This document shows, one piece after another, positions 40,301 to 50,183 of a stretch of 60,000 nt of DNA (within the stretch, counting starts at the first letter, position 1; the number at the start of each line of letters is the position of its first letter). The notes under the pieces are model-generated. The model was not told the DNA's origin. It was given only the letters and a program-made list of their open reading frames with translations, and did no database searches. The translations under genes and the position numbers were made by a program. The stretch is from Paenibacillus sp. GM2 (GTDB taxonomy: Bacteria > Bacillota > Bacilli > Paenibacillales > Paenibacillaceae): assembly GCF_900069005.2 (NCBI RefSeq), contig NZ_LN831273.1, positions 1 to 60,000 of the forward strand. Reading direction: 5' to 3'.

Positions 40301-41641
40301 ATGGATCTTCAAATTGCCGACTTGGAAGGGATGAAGCTGACGGAGCTGTACAAGCTGGCCAAACAGTATCAGATTCCATATTACGGCCAATTAAAAAAGA
40401 AAGAACTGATTTTTGCGATTCTAAGAGCTCAGGCAGAGCAGAGCGGACTTATGTTTATGGAAGGCGTTCTAGAGATCTTGCCGGAGGGCTACGGCTTCCT
40501 CAGGCCGATCAACTATTTACCTAGCACGGAGGACATTTACATCTCCGCCTCGCAGATTCGCAAGTTTGACCTTAGAACCGGCGATCTGGTCTCAGGTAAA
40601 TGCAGAGCGCCGAAGGAGAATGAACGCTACTTTGGACTTCTGCAAGTAAATGCCGTAAATGGAGAGAACCCTAATATTGCTGCAGAACGTTTGCATTTCC
40701 CGGCACTTACTCCACTTTACCCACAAGAAAAAGTCGTACTAGAAACATCCCCAACACATTTATCCACGCGAATTATGGATTTGCTAGCTCCCGTTGGACT
40801 AGGACAGCGCGGTCTGATCGTCGCGCCGCCTAAAGCGGGAAAGACGCTGCTGCTTAAAGAAATTGCCCACAGCATATCCACTAATTATCCAGAGGTTGAG
40901 CTATTCGTATTGTTGATTGATGAACGTCCTGAAGAAGTAACGGACATGCAACGCTCCGTGAAGGGGGAAGTTATCGCTTCAACTTTTGATGAGCTGCCGG
41001 AGAATCATATCAAAGTAGCTGAGCTTGTATTGCAGCGTGCTTTACGTTTGGTGGAGCACAAGAAGGATGTTGTTATTTTATTGGACAGTATCACCCGTCT
41101 GGCACGGGCATATAATCTGGTTGTACCACCATCAGGTCGAACTTTAAGCGGGGGGATTGACCCGGCGGCTTTCCATCGTCCTAAGCGATTCTTCGGCTCA
41201 GCCCGGAATGTGGAGGAAGGCGGAAGCTTGACGATTCTGGCGACTGCGCTGGTGGACACCGGTTCTCGTATGGACGATATTATTTATGAGGAATTTAAGG
41301 GTACTGGCAATATGGAGCTGCATCTTGATCGTAAATTGGCGGAGAGAAGAATTTTCCCGGCTATCGATATCCGTCGTTCCGGTACACGGCGTGAAGAAGT
41401 TCTGCTGAATAAAGAAGAGCTGGATACCATCTGGGCGATCCGTAAAAGCATGAATGATTCCTATGATTTTGTCGAAGGTTTCTTGAAGAAGCTGCGCGAT
41501 TCTAAGACGAATCAAGAGTTTCTCGCTTCATTTGATACATCGGCATCGGGAAATAACACTTCGTCTGGTGGAACCAGCGCACGCCGTTCTGTACGCAACG
41601 GGACGCAAGCCTCTGGTTCAGGGTCCAATTCCGGGTCTTAA
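40301..41641 (+). CDS. rho: Transcription termination factor Rho
   Basis: Rho is a hexameric RNA-dependent ATPase that releases transcripts. The 446-aa protein has the N-terminal helical domain (1-45), the RNA-binding cold-shock-like domain (50-120) with GYGFLRP, and the RecA-like motor. Walker A is at 175-182 (APPKAGKT) and the Q-loop region lies near [21 protein letters not shown]. The last 35 residues are Ser/Gly/Asn-rich and low in complexity; B. subtilis Rho lacks this tail. The aggtgg site lies about eight bases before ATG. Confidence 0.96.
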   Translation: MDLQIADLEGMKLTELYKLAKQYQIPYYGQLKKKELIFAILRAQAEQSGLMFMEGVLEILPEGYGFLRPINYLPSTEDIYISASQIRKFDLRTGDLVSGKCRAPKENERYFGLLQVNAVNGENPNIAAERLHFPALTPLYPQEKVVLETSPTHLSTRIMDLLAPVGLGQRGLIVAPPKAGKTLLLKEIAHSISTNYPEVELFVLLIDERPEEVTDMQRSVKGEVIASTFDELPENHIKVAELVLQRALRLVEHKKDVVILLDSITRLARAYNLVVPPSGRTLSGGIDPAAFHRPKRFFGSARNVEEGGSLTILATALVDTGSRMDDIIYEEFKGTGNMELHLDRKLAERRIFPAIDIRRSGTRREEVLLNKEELDTIWAIRKSMNDSYDFVEGFLKKLRDSKTNQEFLASFDTSASGNNTSSGGTSARRSVRNGTQASGSGSNSGS

Positions 41642-41834
41642 TAAACGCGGTTGCGTGATGCCCTAATCCTTGATAAATAATCAACAGGTCTGAACCAAAG
41701 TTTATGTTTATGATATGTTTTTTTATGGCGCTTTAGTTGAATAAAGCTGAGAAGCGGAGCTATATATTATCATTAAAAACAGCCTCGTAAGCATTGAACT
41801 TCCCCAAGAGAGATATTCTGAAGAGGAGAACAAC

Positions 41835-43103
41835 ATGTATTTAGTATATGCTGATGCGCAAGGACAGGTTTACGATCACCCGTCATTGTATGGCTTGGCC
41901 CGCAGTGCTGATATGATCGTAGAGATCATGGAGGATGAGTTGATTCCACTGCCGGAAGGGGCTACACTAGTAGGTCTTCCTTGTACTCGTCCGATCGGAA
42001 TGGACCCGGATACGGGTGAGATGCTTCCGCTCCAGGGAGATGTTCAAGCCGTGGGGGCGTTGCTTCCCCAGGGATATACAAGGCTATGTCTTCCCGGTTA
42101 TGTGAAGACAGACAAAGAATACAAGCTGCCGCTATTTGGCTATTCGGCTGTAGTGTGGAATGATGGGCAGTTTTATGTAACGGCTCGGCGATCAGATGAT
42201 CCTGAGAAATGGAATCCACTGAATTGTGATCCGCTGGAGTTAAAACAGAATGTGAAGGCGCTGCAAGCGAAGTATCCGGATAATCGTCTCTACGAGCATC
42301 TCTCAAATTGCGCTTTAGGATATGAGTGTTTGACTGCTTCCAATACTTTTCTGAATCGTTGGGAGGGGGCAGTTCCTGTCTCTTATTCTTGCAATGCTGG
42401 CTGCTTTGGCTGCATTTCGGAGCAACCGGATGATAGCGGATTTGTCTCCCCGCAGACGCGAATGAATTTCCGTCCGCGTGTGGATGAATTGGTAGAAATT
42501 ATGCTAGAACATTTAAAGACGCCGGAATCGATTATTAGCTTTGGACAGGGCTGCGAAGGAGAACCATCCACACAGGCTAAGCTGATTATTGAAGCCATCC
42601 GTGAAGTGCGGCGCCAGACCGATATGGGCTATATTAATATTAATACGAACGCAGGGTTGTCCGACCATATTCATGGTATTGTTGATGCTGGATTGGACCT
42701 GATGCGAGTCAGTACCATTAGCGCTCTGGACGATCATTACAATGCATACTATAAGCCGCGGGGCTACACACTAGCCAATGTAGAGAAATCGCTGAAATAT
42801 GCAGCCAGTCAAGGGGTCTATACTTCCATCAACTATTTGATTTTCCCCGGGGTAACTGACCGGGAGGAAGAGATTGAGGCGATGGTTGAACTTGCCCGCC
42901 GTACGGATTTGAAGCTGATTCAACTGCGGAATTTAAACATTGATCCGGAGAGTTATCTGGAGCTTATCCCTAAGGCACAAGGCGATATCCTTGGTATGAA
43001 GCAGGCCATCGAGATATTCCAGGCGGAGCTGCCCGATGTGGTCATCGGATCTTATACGCATGTACCCCCTGCTGAACTAACAAGGGCAAAGGTAAGATGG
43101 TAA
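41835..43103 (+). CDS. Radical SAM protein of unknown function
   Basis: The 422-aa protein carries the radical SAM cluster motif CNAGCFGC (Cys186, Cys190, Cys193), which is CxxxCxxC. The following parts suit a partial TIM barrel, with FGQGCEGEPS, NINTNAGLSDHIHGIVDAGLDLMRVS and YLIFPGVTDREEEIEAMVELA. A separate N-terminal domain of about 180 residues precedes it, starting MYLVYADAQGQVYDHP. The substrate is unknown. It sits between rho and rpmE, which are adjacent in B. subtilis, so it was inserted or retained in this lineage. ATG at 41835 follows agaggag. No maturation partner is adjacent. Confidence 0.86.
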   Translation: MYLVYADAQGQVYDHPSLYGLARSADMIVEIMEDELIPLPEGATLVGLPCTRPIGMDPDTGEMLPLQGDVQAVGALLPQGYTRLCLPGYVKTDKEYKLPLFGYSAVVWNDGQFYVTARRSDDPEKWNPLNCDPLELKQNVKALQAKYPDNRLYEHLSNCALGYECLTASNTFLNRWEGAVPVSYSCNAGCFGCISEQPDDSGFVSPQTRMNFRPRVDELVEIMLEHLKTPESIISFGQGCEGEPSTQAKLIIEAIREVRRQTDMGYININTNAGLSDHIHGIVDAGLDLMRVSTISALDDHYNAYYKPRGYTLANVEKSLKYAASQGVYTSINYLIFPGVTDREEEIEAMVELARRTDLKLIQLRNLNIDPESYLELIPKAQGDILGMKQAIEIFQAELPDVVIGSYTHVPPAELTRAKVRW

Positions 43104-43211
43104 TTCACATTTATTGTGATTGCATAGTGAACAGCAGCATGCTATAATTTTTTTTGTTGCCATTATAACTCTGTACACGCATGAGGTGCAGGGCGGAAAG
43201 AGGTGAAAGTC

Positions 43212-43409
43212 ATGAACGAAGCAATTCAACCCAAATACCACGTGACTACGGTAACTTGCGCTTGCGGCAATACCTTTGAAACTGGTTCCGTAAAACAAGA
43301 TCTGCGCGTTGAAATTTGCTCCAACTGCCATCCATTCTTCACAGGTAAGCAAAAATTTGTGGATGCTGGTGGTCGTGTGGATAAATTCAAAAAGAAATAC
43401 GGCTTGTAA
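43212..43409 (+). CDS. rpmE: 50S ribosomal protein L31 (zinc-binding type)
   Basis: The 65-aa protein has the zinc ligands of the C+ type of L31: the Cys pair in TCACG and another in CSNCH. The rest matches the family: [40 protein letters not shown] chose ATG at 43212, six bases after aaagaggtg; an in-frame GTG at 43203 overlaps that site. A non-zinc paralogue is usual elsewhere under zinc control but is not in this window. Confidence 0.96.
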   Translation: MNEAIQPKYHVTTVTCACGNTFETGSVKQDLRVEICSNCHPFFTGKQKFVDAGGRVDKFKKKYGL

Positions 43410-43445
43410 GAGTAAAGCTGCTTAGCAGCGAATTGCATAAATGCA

Positions 43446-43482
43446 AATCCCCTGTCCATAATATAGGACAGGGGATTTTTCT
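43446..43482 (+). terminator. Terminator of rpmE
   Basis: The perfect 12-pair stem aatcccctgtcc/ggacaggggatt is followed by five T residues. It may also serve the convergent GH18 gene. Confidence 0.9.
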
Positions 43483-43526
43483 TTAACAAAGAAATGAAAT
43501 AAGTGCCCGAATAGATGATGTATTTC

Positions 43527-44786
43527 CTACGATTTAAATTCAACTGTGTTATAAATGGAGTTCCACTCATTCTTATTAACAATACCGAGCCGCCAAATGG
43601 CGATGCCCTTCAGATCATAACGTTTGGCAAGTCCAATCAAAGTGTTGACGGAGTTCTCATCCTCATTATCCATATTCAGTCCAAGGATCAGTTTGGATTT
43701 ATCGGTCTCTTTCAGAGCCAACGTAACCGCCTCGTTCACTTTATCAACCGGCTCTGGTTTCTTGGAGCTGCCGCCTTCATAATTGTACGCCATAATAACC
43801 AGTTCATCCGCCAATTGACCCAGTGTCTTATAATCATATCCCTTATAGGAAGAATTGAGTGGATGGAGGGCCAGCGATAACTTCAAGTTAGCCGCTTTTG
43901 TTGCTGTGGCAAGCTGCTTGACGAAGGCGTTGAAGGAGGAGCGGGTTAATTCTTTGTCTGTGGTTAGTCCTAAACCCTCAAAATCAAGCATGATTCCTTG
44001 GAAATTGTAATCGGCAGCCGCTTGAACCATATCTGCTATCGCTTGTTCTCTGTAGGTCTGATCCTCAATGATCTTTGTTAACTCCCCTTTGACATCACTC
44101 GAGTAGACCATCAGATAAGGAATTGTATCTGCCTGGGCTGCATCGTTAATCAGAACTTCAGGGGTGATATCACCGGCTGCCGAAGGGATTTGAAATACAT
44201 TTCCTTTCGTAGTAAACTTCCCGTTCTCATCGATTCTGCTCCATCCATAAGATATAGCGCTAAAGTCAGGAACTGTATTTATATCGGAGAAGGAAGAGAT
44301 TGCATAGAAGCCAAGCGTATACATCTTCTTTGGTGGTGAAATGATTGAGACGGTACGGCTGGCTTGATTCCAGCCTACTTTGGCGCCAAATTGTTGGCTG
44401 AAGAAGCTAAGCGGAATCAATGTAGTGCCGTTTTGCGATATAGGGGCTACAGCCAGTTTGACGGAAGAGTTGTTCACGATGGCTTCCTGATTGTTCAGTG
44501 TAAGTACAACCTGAACTGAATTATCTCCCGCCCCTTTTATTGCTGTAATGGTTTTTTGTGCCTGATTCCAGGTCACCTCGATACCCAACGCTTCGGAGAT
44601 CGAGCGGAAAGGCACCATAGTGGTTCCCTTCACGACTAAAGGTTCTCCAGAGAAAGACAATGGATAGCCGTCAAGCAGAATTTGAACCGATGATGCCGCC
44701 TCTGCTCTGGTTGGATAAGCACCTGACAGGGTAGCAGCGAATAAGGATACTCCCAATATTAGCGTCCCAAGTTTTTTCATTTTCAA
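43527..44786 (-). CDS. Secreted GH18-family protein with copper amine oxidase-like N-terminal domain
   Basis: The 419-aa protein has a signal peptide (1-31, ending AEAA). A domain of the Cu_amine_oxidN1 type (about 35-150) follows, with two repeats ending in TTMVPFRSISEALGIEVTWN and TTLIPLSFFSQQFGAKVGWN. A glycoside hydrolase 18 barrel runs from about 155 to the end, with IMLDFEGLG as the catalytic strand. The pattern resembles spore cortex hydrolases such as SleL/YaaH, but the N-terminal domain here is the kind used in Paenibacillus for wall attachment. TTG at 44786 lies nine bases after gggagga, so it is the likely start. The substrate is probably peptidoglycan or chitin; not decidable. Confidence 0.88.
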   Translation of the reverse strand: MKMKKLGTLILGVSLFAATLSGAYPTRAEAASSVQILLDGYPLSFSGEPLVVKGTTMVPFRSISEALGIEVTWNQAQKTITAIKGAGDNSVQVVLTLNNQEAIVNNSSVKLAVAPISQNGTTLIPLSFFSQQFGAKVGWNQASRTVSIISPPKKMYTLGFYAISSFSDINTVPDFSAISYGWSRIDENGKFTTKGNVFQIPSAAGDITPEVLINDAAQADTIPYLMVYSSDVKGELTKIIEDQTYREQAIADMVQAAADYNFQGIMLDFEGLGLTTDKELTRSSFNAFVKQLATATKAANLKLSLALHPLNSSYKGYDYKTLGQLADELVIMAYNYEGGSSKKPEPVDKVNEAVTLALKETDKSKLILGLNMDNEDENSVNTLIGLAKRYDLKGIAIWRLGIVNKNEWNSIYNTVEFKS

Positions 44787-44989
44787 AATTAAAATTCCTC
44801 CCTATAACCAGTTCATTCAAAACTATACTCTATAAATATATCAATATTTTCCTGTTATTAATAGTTTCAGAGAAATGACAGCGGTTTATCTATTTTTAAT
44901 GTCCTGCTCTTAGAATTTATGCGATTGTTATGGCCCTACAGGTACAATGAGTTTGTAATTGCCAACTACATGAATTAGGAGGGATTGGC

Positions 44990-46741
44990 TTGCTGCACAT
45001 TATCATTAAGCCAAACTTATATCAAGACTCCGTAAGTCTGATGCTTATGTCCAATAAGTTGTCTGGTATTGAAGGTGTTAATCAAGTTTCTGTTATGATG
45101 GGAACCCCGGCTAACATTGATATTATGAAAAATACGGGGATGTACGCGCCTGAGCTCGACAAGGCCGCACCTAGTGATCTATGCATCGCCATCGATGCTG
45201 AAAATGGAGAGATTGTCAGCACCGTTCTTGAAGAAGTAGAACAATTTTTGAAGAATCAAGCGACTGCGTCTGCTAGCAATAAAGTAGAAAAAGTTAGAAC
45301 ATGGGATCGTGCTGTGAAGGCGATGCCGGATGCTAATCTGGCCGTCATTTCGATTCCGGGTAAATATGCTGCTGAGGAAGCGATGAGCGCGCTGGAGAAC
45401 GGGCTCCATGTCTTCATGTTCAGCGACAACGTAGCGATTGAAGATGAGAAGCGTGTCAAGGATTCTGCCAAGGAAAAGGGCCTGATCGTAATGGGACCGG
45501 ATTGTGGTACCGCTGTTATAGGCGGAGTACCGATCGCCTTCTCCAACGTTGTAAATAAAGGGAATATCGGTGTTGTTGGTGCTTCTGGTACAGGAATTCA
45601 AGAAGTAATTACGCTGATTGACAAGATGGGTGCAGGTATCAGCCATGCGCTTGGAACTGGTGGCCGCGACTTGTCTGAGGAGATTGAAGCGACTACTATG
45701 CTGGATGGAATCCGTGCTCTCGCTAACAATGCGGATACAGAAGTAGTGGTTGTTATTTCTAAGCCACCGGCACCGAAAGTACGCGAACAAGTTGTAGCGT
45801 TGTTGGCGAATATCGGTAAGCCAGCTGTAGCGATCTTTATGGGCGAGAAGCCTGAATCGTATTTGCCAACCATTAAATTTGCTCATACGCTTGAAGAAGC
45901 GGCGATTATGGCGGTTGAATTGGCAAAAGGCTCCAAGCTGGAAGTAGCGCCTGAAGCTGCATTGCCTGCTGATCTTGGACTGGCAGCAGGTCAGACAAAA
46001 ATCCGTGGTCTGTATACGGGCGGTACGCTTGCTTATGAAGCCGCTACGATCATGAAGGAATCCCTTCATGCAGCCAAGGACAATAAACATGATGAAGGCT
46101 ATTTGCTGCAATATGATGGTCATGAAGTCATTGACCTTGGTGATGATATGTATACGCAAGGCCGTCCTCACCCTATGATCGATGGAACTACTCGCTTCCA
46201 ATTCATTGAGAAGGCTGCGAAGCAATCCGATGTTGCGGTTATTCTATTTGATCTCGTGCTGGGTTATGGCTCGCATGAAGATATGGCTACTCCTTTGTCC
46301 AAAGTGGTGAAAAGAGCCGTTGCGGAAGCGGCCAACGAAGGCCGTAAGCTGTATTTTGTGGGCTCTATTTGCGGAACGAAAAACGATCCTCAGGGATATG
46401 ATGCGCAATTGAAGCTGATGCAAGAAGCTGGCGCAATTATTACTGATAGCAACTTCAGTGCTGTACGTACAGCTCTTCGCATTATTGGCCATGAAGTTCA
46501 AGTGGGCTCCAGAGAGCTTCCGGTTCAAGAGGCAAATCTGCCTAACGTAACTGTTGCTGCACCGTCCGAAGAATTGAAGCAACTGCTCGAATCCAAACCT
46601 CGTGTTATCAATATTGGTCTGAGCAGCTTTGCGGACAATCTGGAGACAGAAGGCAGCCGCGTGGTCCAGTTCGATTGGAGACCTGTAGCTGGCGGCAACG
46701 AAAAGCTGAGAAAGATTTTAAGCATCCTCAATAAAATGTAA
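44990..46741 (+). CDS. fdrA: FdrA-like protein (putative oxamate carbamoyltransferase subunit)
   Basis: The 583-aa protein is of the FdrA/AllF family, related to the alpha subunit of succinyl-CoA ligase. It has an N-terminal part of its own (1-100), then VISIPGKYAAEEA, MGPDCGT (168-174) and VVGASGTG (195-202), as in acyl-CoA synthetase folds. A second half contains LVLGYGSHEDMATPL. In E. coli the FdrA-YlbE-YlbF proteins are linked to carbamoyl transfer from oxalurate in anaerobic allantoin use. TTG at 44990 lies six bases after ggaggg. It heads a run with DUF1116, DUF2877 and carbamate kinase genes. The substrate here is not known. Confidence 0.88.
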   Translation: MLHIIIKPNLYQDSVSLMLMSNKLSGIEGVNQVSVMMGTPANIDIMKNTGMYAPELDKAAPSDLCIAIDAENGEIVSTVLEEVEQFLKNQATASASNKVEKVRTWDRAVKAMPDANLAVISIPGKYAAEEAMSALENGLHVFMFSDNVAIEDEKRVKDSAKEKGLIVMGPDCGTAVIGGVPIAFSNVVNKGNIGVVGASGTGIQEVITLIDKMGAGISHALGTGGRDLSEEIEATTMLDGIRALANNADTEVVVVISKPPAPKVREQVVALLANIGKPAVAIFMGEKPESYLPTIKFAHTLEEAAIMAVELAKGSKLEVAPEAALPADLGLAAGQTKIRGLYTGGTLAYEAATIMKESLHAAKDNKHDEGYLLQYDGHEVIDLGDDMYTQGRPHPMIDGTTRFQFIEKAAKQSDVAVILFDLVLGYGSHEDMATPLSKVVKRAVAEAANEGRKLYFVGSICGTKNDPQGYDAQLKLMQEAGAIITDSNFSAVRTALRIIGHEVQVGSRELPVQEANLPNVTVAAPSEELKQLLESKPRVINIGLSSFADNLETEGSRVVQFDWRPVAGGNEKLRKILSILNKM

Positions 46742-46765
46742 AAAATATAACATGGGGTGATGAGA

Positions 46766-48025
46766 ATGTATTCAACCATTGATGAGGCTAATCAAGCGGT
46801 TATTGAGAAAATAAAAAATTCACAACCATTCCTACTGGACGTTGTTCCGGCGAAATCGGTCATTCCGGAACTGAACGGGAAAGTCCTGCTTCATGCAGGA
46901 CCGCCAATGAAATGGGAGAATATGACGGATCCGATGAAGGGATCATGTGTGGGCGCGGTCTTGTTCGAAGGCTGGGCTGCTGATGAGACCGGGGCACGTA
47001 AAATGCTGGAGGGTGGAGAGGTTCAATTCATTCCTTGCCATCACGTCTCTGCTGTAGGGCCGATGGGTGGAATCACGTCTGCTAATATGCCGGTGTTGGT
47101 TGTTGAAAACAAAGAGCATGGCAACCGTGCTTACTGCACGATGAACGAAGGTATCGGTAAAGTGCTTCGTTTCGGCGCTTATAGCGAAGAAGTCATCAAC
47201 CGTTTGAACTGGATGAGAGACGTACTTGCCCCAACGTTGTCCAAGGTTCTGAAACTGATGGATGGCGGATTAAACGTGAATGTTATTATCGGTAAGGCAA
47301 TTACGATGGGGGATGAATTCCACCAACGCAATATTGCCGCATCGCTTGTTTTCCTTAAAGAGGTCGCCCCTTACCTGACGATCGTTGATTTGGACGAGAA
47401 GACAAAACATGATGTTATGAAGTTCCTTGCCGATACCGATCAGTTCTTCCTGAATATTATGATGGCTTCGGCAAAAGCGGCTATGGATGCTTCCCGTACC
47501 ATTGAATACGGCACGATCGTGACCGCGATGACTCGTAATGGTCATGAGTTCGGAATCCGCGTGGCAGGACTTGGTGACCAATGGTTCACAGCGCCTGTTA
47601 ATACACCGGAAGGTCTGTTCTTTACTGGCTATACTCAAGATGATGCGAACCCGGATATGGGTGACTCCGCAATCACTGAGACATTTGGGGTTGGCGCCAT
47701 GGCGATGGTAGCAGCTCCTGGGGTAACCCGTTTTGTAGGTGCAGGCGGATTTGATGACGCGCTGGCCATCAGCAATGAGATGAGCGAAATTTGTATTGCT
47801 TACAACTCTAACTATGCAATTCCTACATGGAACTTCCAAGGTACTTGTCTGGGCATCGACATCCGCAAAGTCGTAGAGACGGGAATTACACCGATTATCA
47901 ATACCGGTATTGCGCATAAACAAGCAGGCGTAGGTCAGGTTGGCGCAGGTACAGTTCGCGTTCCGTTCGGTTGTTTCGAGAAGGCTTTGATGGCTTATGC
48001 GGAGAAAATGGGAATTGAAGTTTAA
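46766..48025 (+). CDS. DUF1116 family protein (YlbE/AllG-like)
   Basis: The 419-aa protein matches the DUF1116 family, which is nearly always next to fdrA. Diagnostic stretches are PPMKWENMTDPMKGSCVGA, PMGGITSANMPV, MNEGIGKVLRFGAYS, and a Gly/Ala-rich C-terminal part. No enzymatic motif is known to me. I chose ATG at 46766, five bases after ggggtga; GTG at 46757 would place that site inside the gene. It lies 24 bases after fdrA and its stop overlaps the next start by one base (TAATG), so translation is probably coupled. Together with FdrA and DUF2877 it would form the carbamoyltransferase. Confidence 0.86.
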   Translation: MYSTIDEANQAVIEKIKNSQPFLLDVVPAKSVIPELNGKVLLHAGPPMKWENMTDPMKGSCVGAVLFEGWAADETGARKMLEGGEVQFIPCHHVSAVGPMGGITSANMPVLVVENKEHGNRAYCTMNEGIGKVLRFGAYSEEVINRLNWMRDVLAPTLSKVLKLMDGGLNVNVIIGKAITMGDEFHQRNIAASLVFLKEVAPYLTIVDLDEKTKHDVMKFLADTDQFFLNIMMASAKAAMDASRTIEYGTIVTAMTRNGHEFGIRVAGLGDQWFTAPVNTPEGLFFTGYTQDDANPDMGDSAITETFGVGAMAMVAAPGVTRFVGAGGFDDALAISNEMSEICIAYNSNYAIPTWNFQGTCLGIDIRKVVETGITPIINTGIAHKQAGVGQVGAGTVRVPFGCFEKALMAYAEKMGIEV

Positions 48026-48927
48026 TGCTCTATCCAGCTACGTTCATATCTAGAGGGCGGTATAGCGCATCGGTGTTTTTCCTGAGCCAGATAAGGAGCT
48101 TTGGAGTTGTTCAGAGCATATTTACCAATGGGCTTAATATAGCCTTCGGTAAATATCTTGTCTTTGTAGGAACGGAATATGGAAATGGAGTACCATTTGG
48201 CATTCACATCGAGTCGTATTTATACGATCGTCTGCTTGCCGAGACATTTATCGGCGAGGAGGTTGTGTGGAACCGCGAGCAGCAGCAGCTCACATTTACG
48301 AACTGCAATGTTCACATTCACATCTCATTGATGGATTCCTTCGATTGTTCTTTGAAGCTGCGGGCACAACCGGACCTTTGGTTATCCGAATGGGCTCCGA
48401 AGATGCGTGATTTAGCCACAAGCATGAATAAAGAGCTGGGACTGGGTTTAACCTTAAATGATGCGTTGGCACTGCTTGAGACCCGGGAGGCCAATTCGGA
48501 GATGGAGCACCGTTTATTGGATTTATCACAGGCCATCAAAAAACCGGGTCATGAGATAAACCTCGACTTGATCAAATATTTTATCGGTCGGGGGCAAGGG
48601 TTGACGCCAAGCGGCGATGACTTCCTCGTGGGGATTATGGCCATCGAGCGAATACTCGGCAAAGCAGACTCCGGGGTATCCTGGGCGATAAGTCGAATTA
48701 TGGGCAAGCTGCCCAGCTTAACGACACAGGTTAGTGTCAACTATTATTACAGCGCATGCGAGGGCTACTTCAGCACAGTAATACTAGATATACTTGCCGC
48801 GCTGCTGAATGAACCGGATTACGATTTCGAAGAATGTGCAACAGCTTTGCTGGATGTAGGCAGCAGTTCTGGGATGGATACGTATTTCGGACTCTTATTT
48901 GCCATCATGTCATGTGGATTGTTATAG
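48025..48927 (+). CDS. DUF2877 family protein (YlbF/AllH-like)
   Basis: The 300-aa protein belongs to DUF2877, marked by the segment GRGQGLTPSGDDFLVGIMA near residues 189-207. It is the third partner in fdrA loci. Its stop-start overlap with DUF1116 indicates a stoichiometric set. The N-terminal third is less conserved and beta-rich. The gene ends 274 bases before carbamate kinase, and that gap has its own promoter-like elements. The function is inferred from neighbours and family. Confidence 0.85.
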   Translation: MLYPATFISRGRYSASVFFLSQIRSFGVVQSIFTNGLNIAFGKYLVFVGTEYGNGVPFGIHIESYLYDRLLAETFIGEEVVWNREQQQLTFTNCNVHIHISLMDSFDCSLKLRAQPDLWLSEWAPKMRDLATSMNKELGLGLTLNDALALLETREANSEMEHRLLDLSQAIKKPGHEINLDLIKYFIGRGQGLTPSGDDFLVGIMAIERILGKADSGVSWAISRIMGKLPSLTTQVSVNYYYSACEGYFSTVILDILAALLNEPDYDFEECATALLDVGSSSGMDTYFGLLFAIMSCGLL

Positions 48928-49026
48928 ATTTGTAATGCACTTCATGGGCGGGTTACAGGGAAAATTGTTCAGCTGCAACTTGGGAATTCTCATAACTCGC
49001 CCTATATATCGTTGCTGTGCCCTTCA

Positions 49027-49173
49027 TTGACACTAAGGGAAAACGGCCGTTTTATAACTGCCTTTGTTATGTTTATTTTATTTTTTTGAAGCTGAATTGC
49101 CGATTATTTTAATGAACTTTTGATTAGATTTAAGGGATTACCCTACGTATGATTAAGGTATAGATAGCTATCT
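49027..49173 (+). promoter_or_regulatory. Candidate promoter with palindromes before carbamate kinase
   Basis: TTGACA (49027-49032) and TATAAC (49053-49058) are 20 bases apart, so the promoter is imperfect. A 14-base perfect palindrome AAAACGGCCGTTTT (49040-49053) sits between them, where a repressor could bind. A second palindrome AGATAGCTATCT lies at 49162-49173, about 28 bases before the gene. The spacing suggests separate control of the second half of the operon. Confidence 0.45.
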
Positions 49174-49201
49174 TATTTAGTTTCAATATGGAGAGGTTAT
49201 T

Positions 49202-50170
49202 ATGAGTAAAATGCTTATTGCAATTGGTGGAAACGCCATCATCCAAGAGGGTCAAAAAGGCACGATTGCCGAACAGAAAGTGAATATCTTAACAAGTTGC
49301 CAACCCATTGTTGATATGATCGCACAAGGGCATCAAGTTGTTGTCACCCATGGCAATGGGCCGCAAGTAGGTAATTCACTAGTTAAGGCGAAATTGTCCG
49401 CTGATGTTATTCCAATGTTTCCTCTCGATGTATATGGGGCTGAATCGCAAGGGAATTTAGGTTATTTAATTCAGCAAACGATTACAAACATGCTGGCTAG
49501 CCGTGGATTGGACAAGAAGGCTGTATCATTGGTAACGCAGGTGCAAGTGGATGCGAACGATCCGGCATTCAATAATCCAACCAAGCCAATCGGTCCTTTC
49601 TATACGAAGGAAAGTTTGGATAAGGCTTTCGCCGAAGGGGGGGCTTTCCCTTACGTGGAAGACAGCGGCCGCGGTTACAGGCATGTTGTTCCATCACCGA
49701 TTCCTTCCAAGATTGTTGAGAAGGAAGCCATTGACGCGCTGCTGTCCAAGGACTTGACAGTCATTACTGTGGGCGGGGGAGGAATCCCTGTCGTAGAGGA
49801 GAACGGACAGCTTAAAGGTGTGGAAGCGGTTGTGGACAAGGACTTTGCCAGCGCTTTACTCGCTGCAGAGATCGGAGCTGATTATTTGTTCATTCTGACA
49901 GGTGTTGCTCAAGTGGCAATTAACTTCGGCAAGCCGAACCAGAAGAACCTGGATCGTATTACGCTGGATGAGGCTATTGCTTACCTGAATGAGGGGCAGT
50001 TCCCGAAAGGAAGCATGGGGCCTAAGATCGAAGCGGCGATTCTCTTCTTGAAGAATGGGGGCAGAAATGTCATCATTACTTCAATTGATAAATTGCAAGA
50101 TGCACTGGAAGGCAAATCAGGTACTTGGTTAGTTCCAAATGCAGATTCAATGAATCACAAACTCGCATAG
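49202..50170 (+). CDS. arcC: Carbamate kinase
   Basis: Carbamate kinase transfers phosphate from carbamoyl phosphate to ADP, giving ATP, CO2 and ammonia. The 322-aa protein has the amino acid kinase fold, with AIGGNAI at the start, VVTHGNGPQVGN, the active-site Lys region and the DKDFASALLAAEIGADYLFILTGV block. No arginine deiminase or ornithine carbamoyltransferase gene is nearby. The neighbours fdrA, DUF1116 and DUF2877 suggest that carbamoyl phosphate comes from a ureide. ATG at 49202 follows ggagagg by six bases. The permease gene begins 13 bases after the stop. Confidence 0.94.
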   Translation: MSKMLIAIGGNAIIQEGQKGTIAEQKVNILTSCQPIVDMIAQGHQVVVTHGNGPQVGNSLVKAKLSADVIPMFPLDVYGAESQGNLGYLIQQTITNMLASRGLDKKAVSLVTQVQVDANDPAFNNPTKPIGPFYTKESLDKAFAEGGAFPYVEDSGRGYRHVVPSPIPSKIVEKEAIDALLSKDLTVITVGGGGIPVVEENGQLKGVEAVVDKDFASALLAAEIGADYLFILTGVAQVAINFGKPNQKNLDRITLDEAIAYLNEGQFPKGSMGPKIEAAILFLKNGGRNVIITSIDKLQDALEGKSGTWLVPNADSMNHKLA

Positions 50171-50183
50171 AAAGGTGCATACC

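Noticed and set aside
46757..46765. GTG start for the DUF1116 gene
   Set aside because: It would place the ggggtga ribosome site within the coding region; ATG at 46766 fits better.
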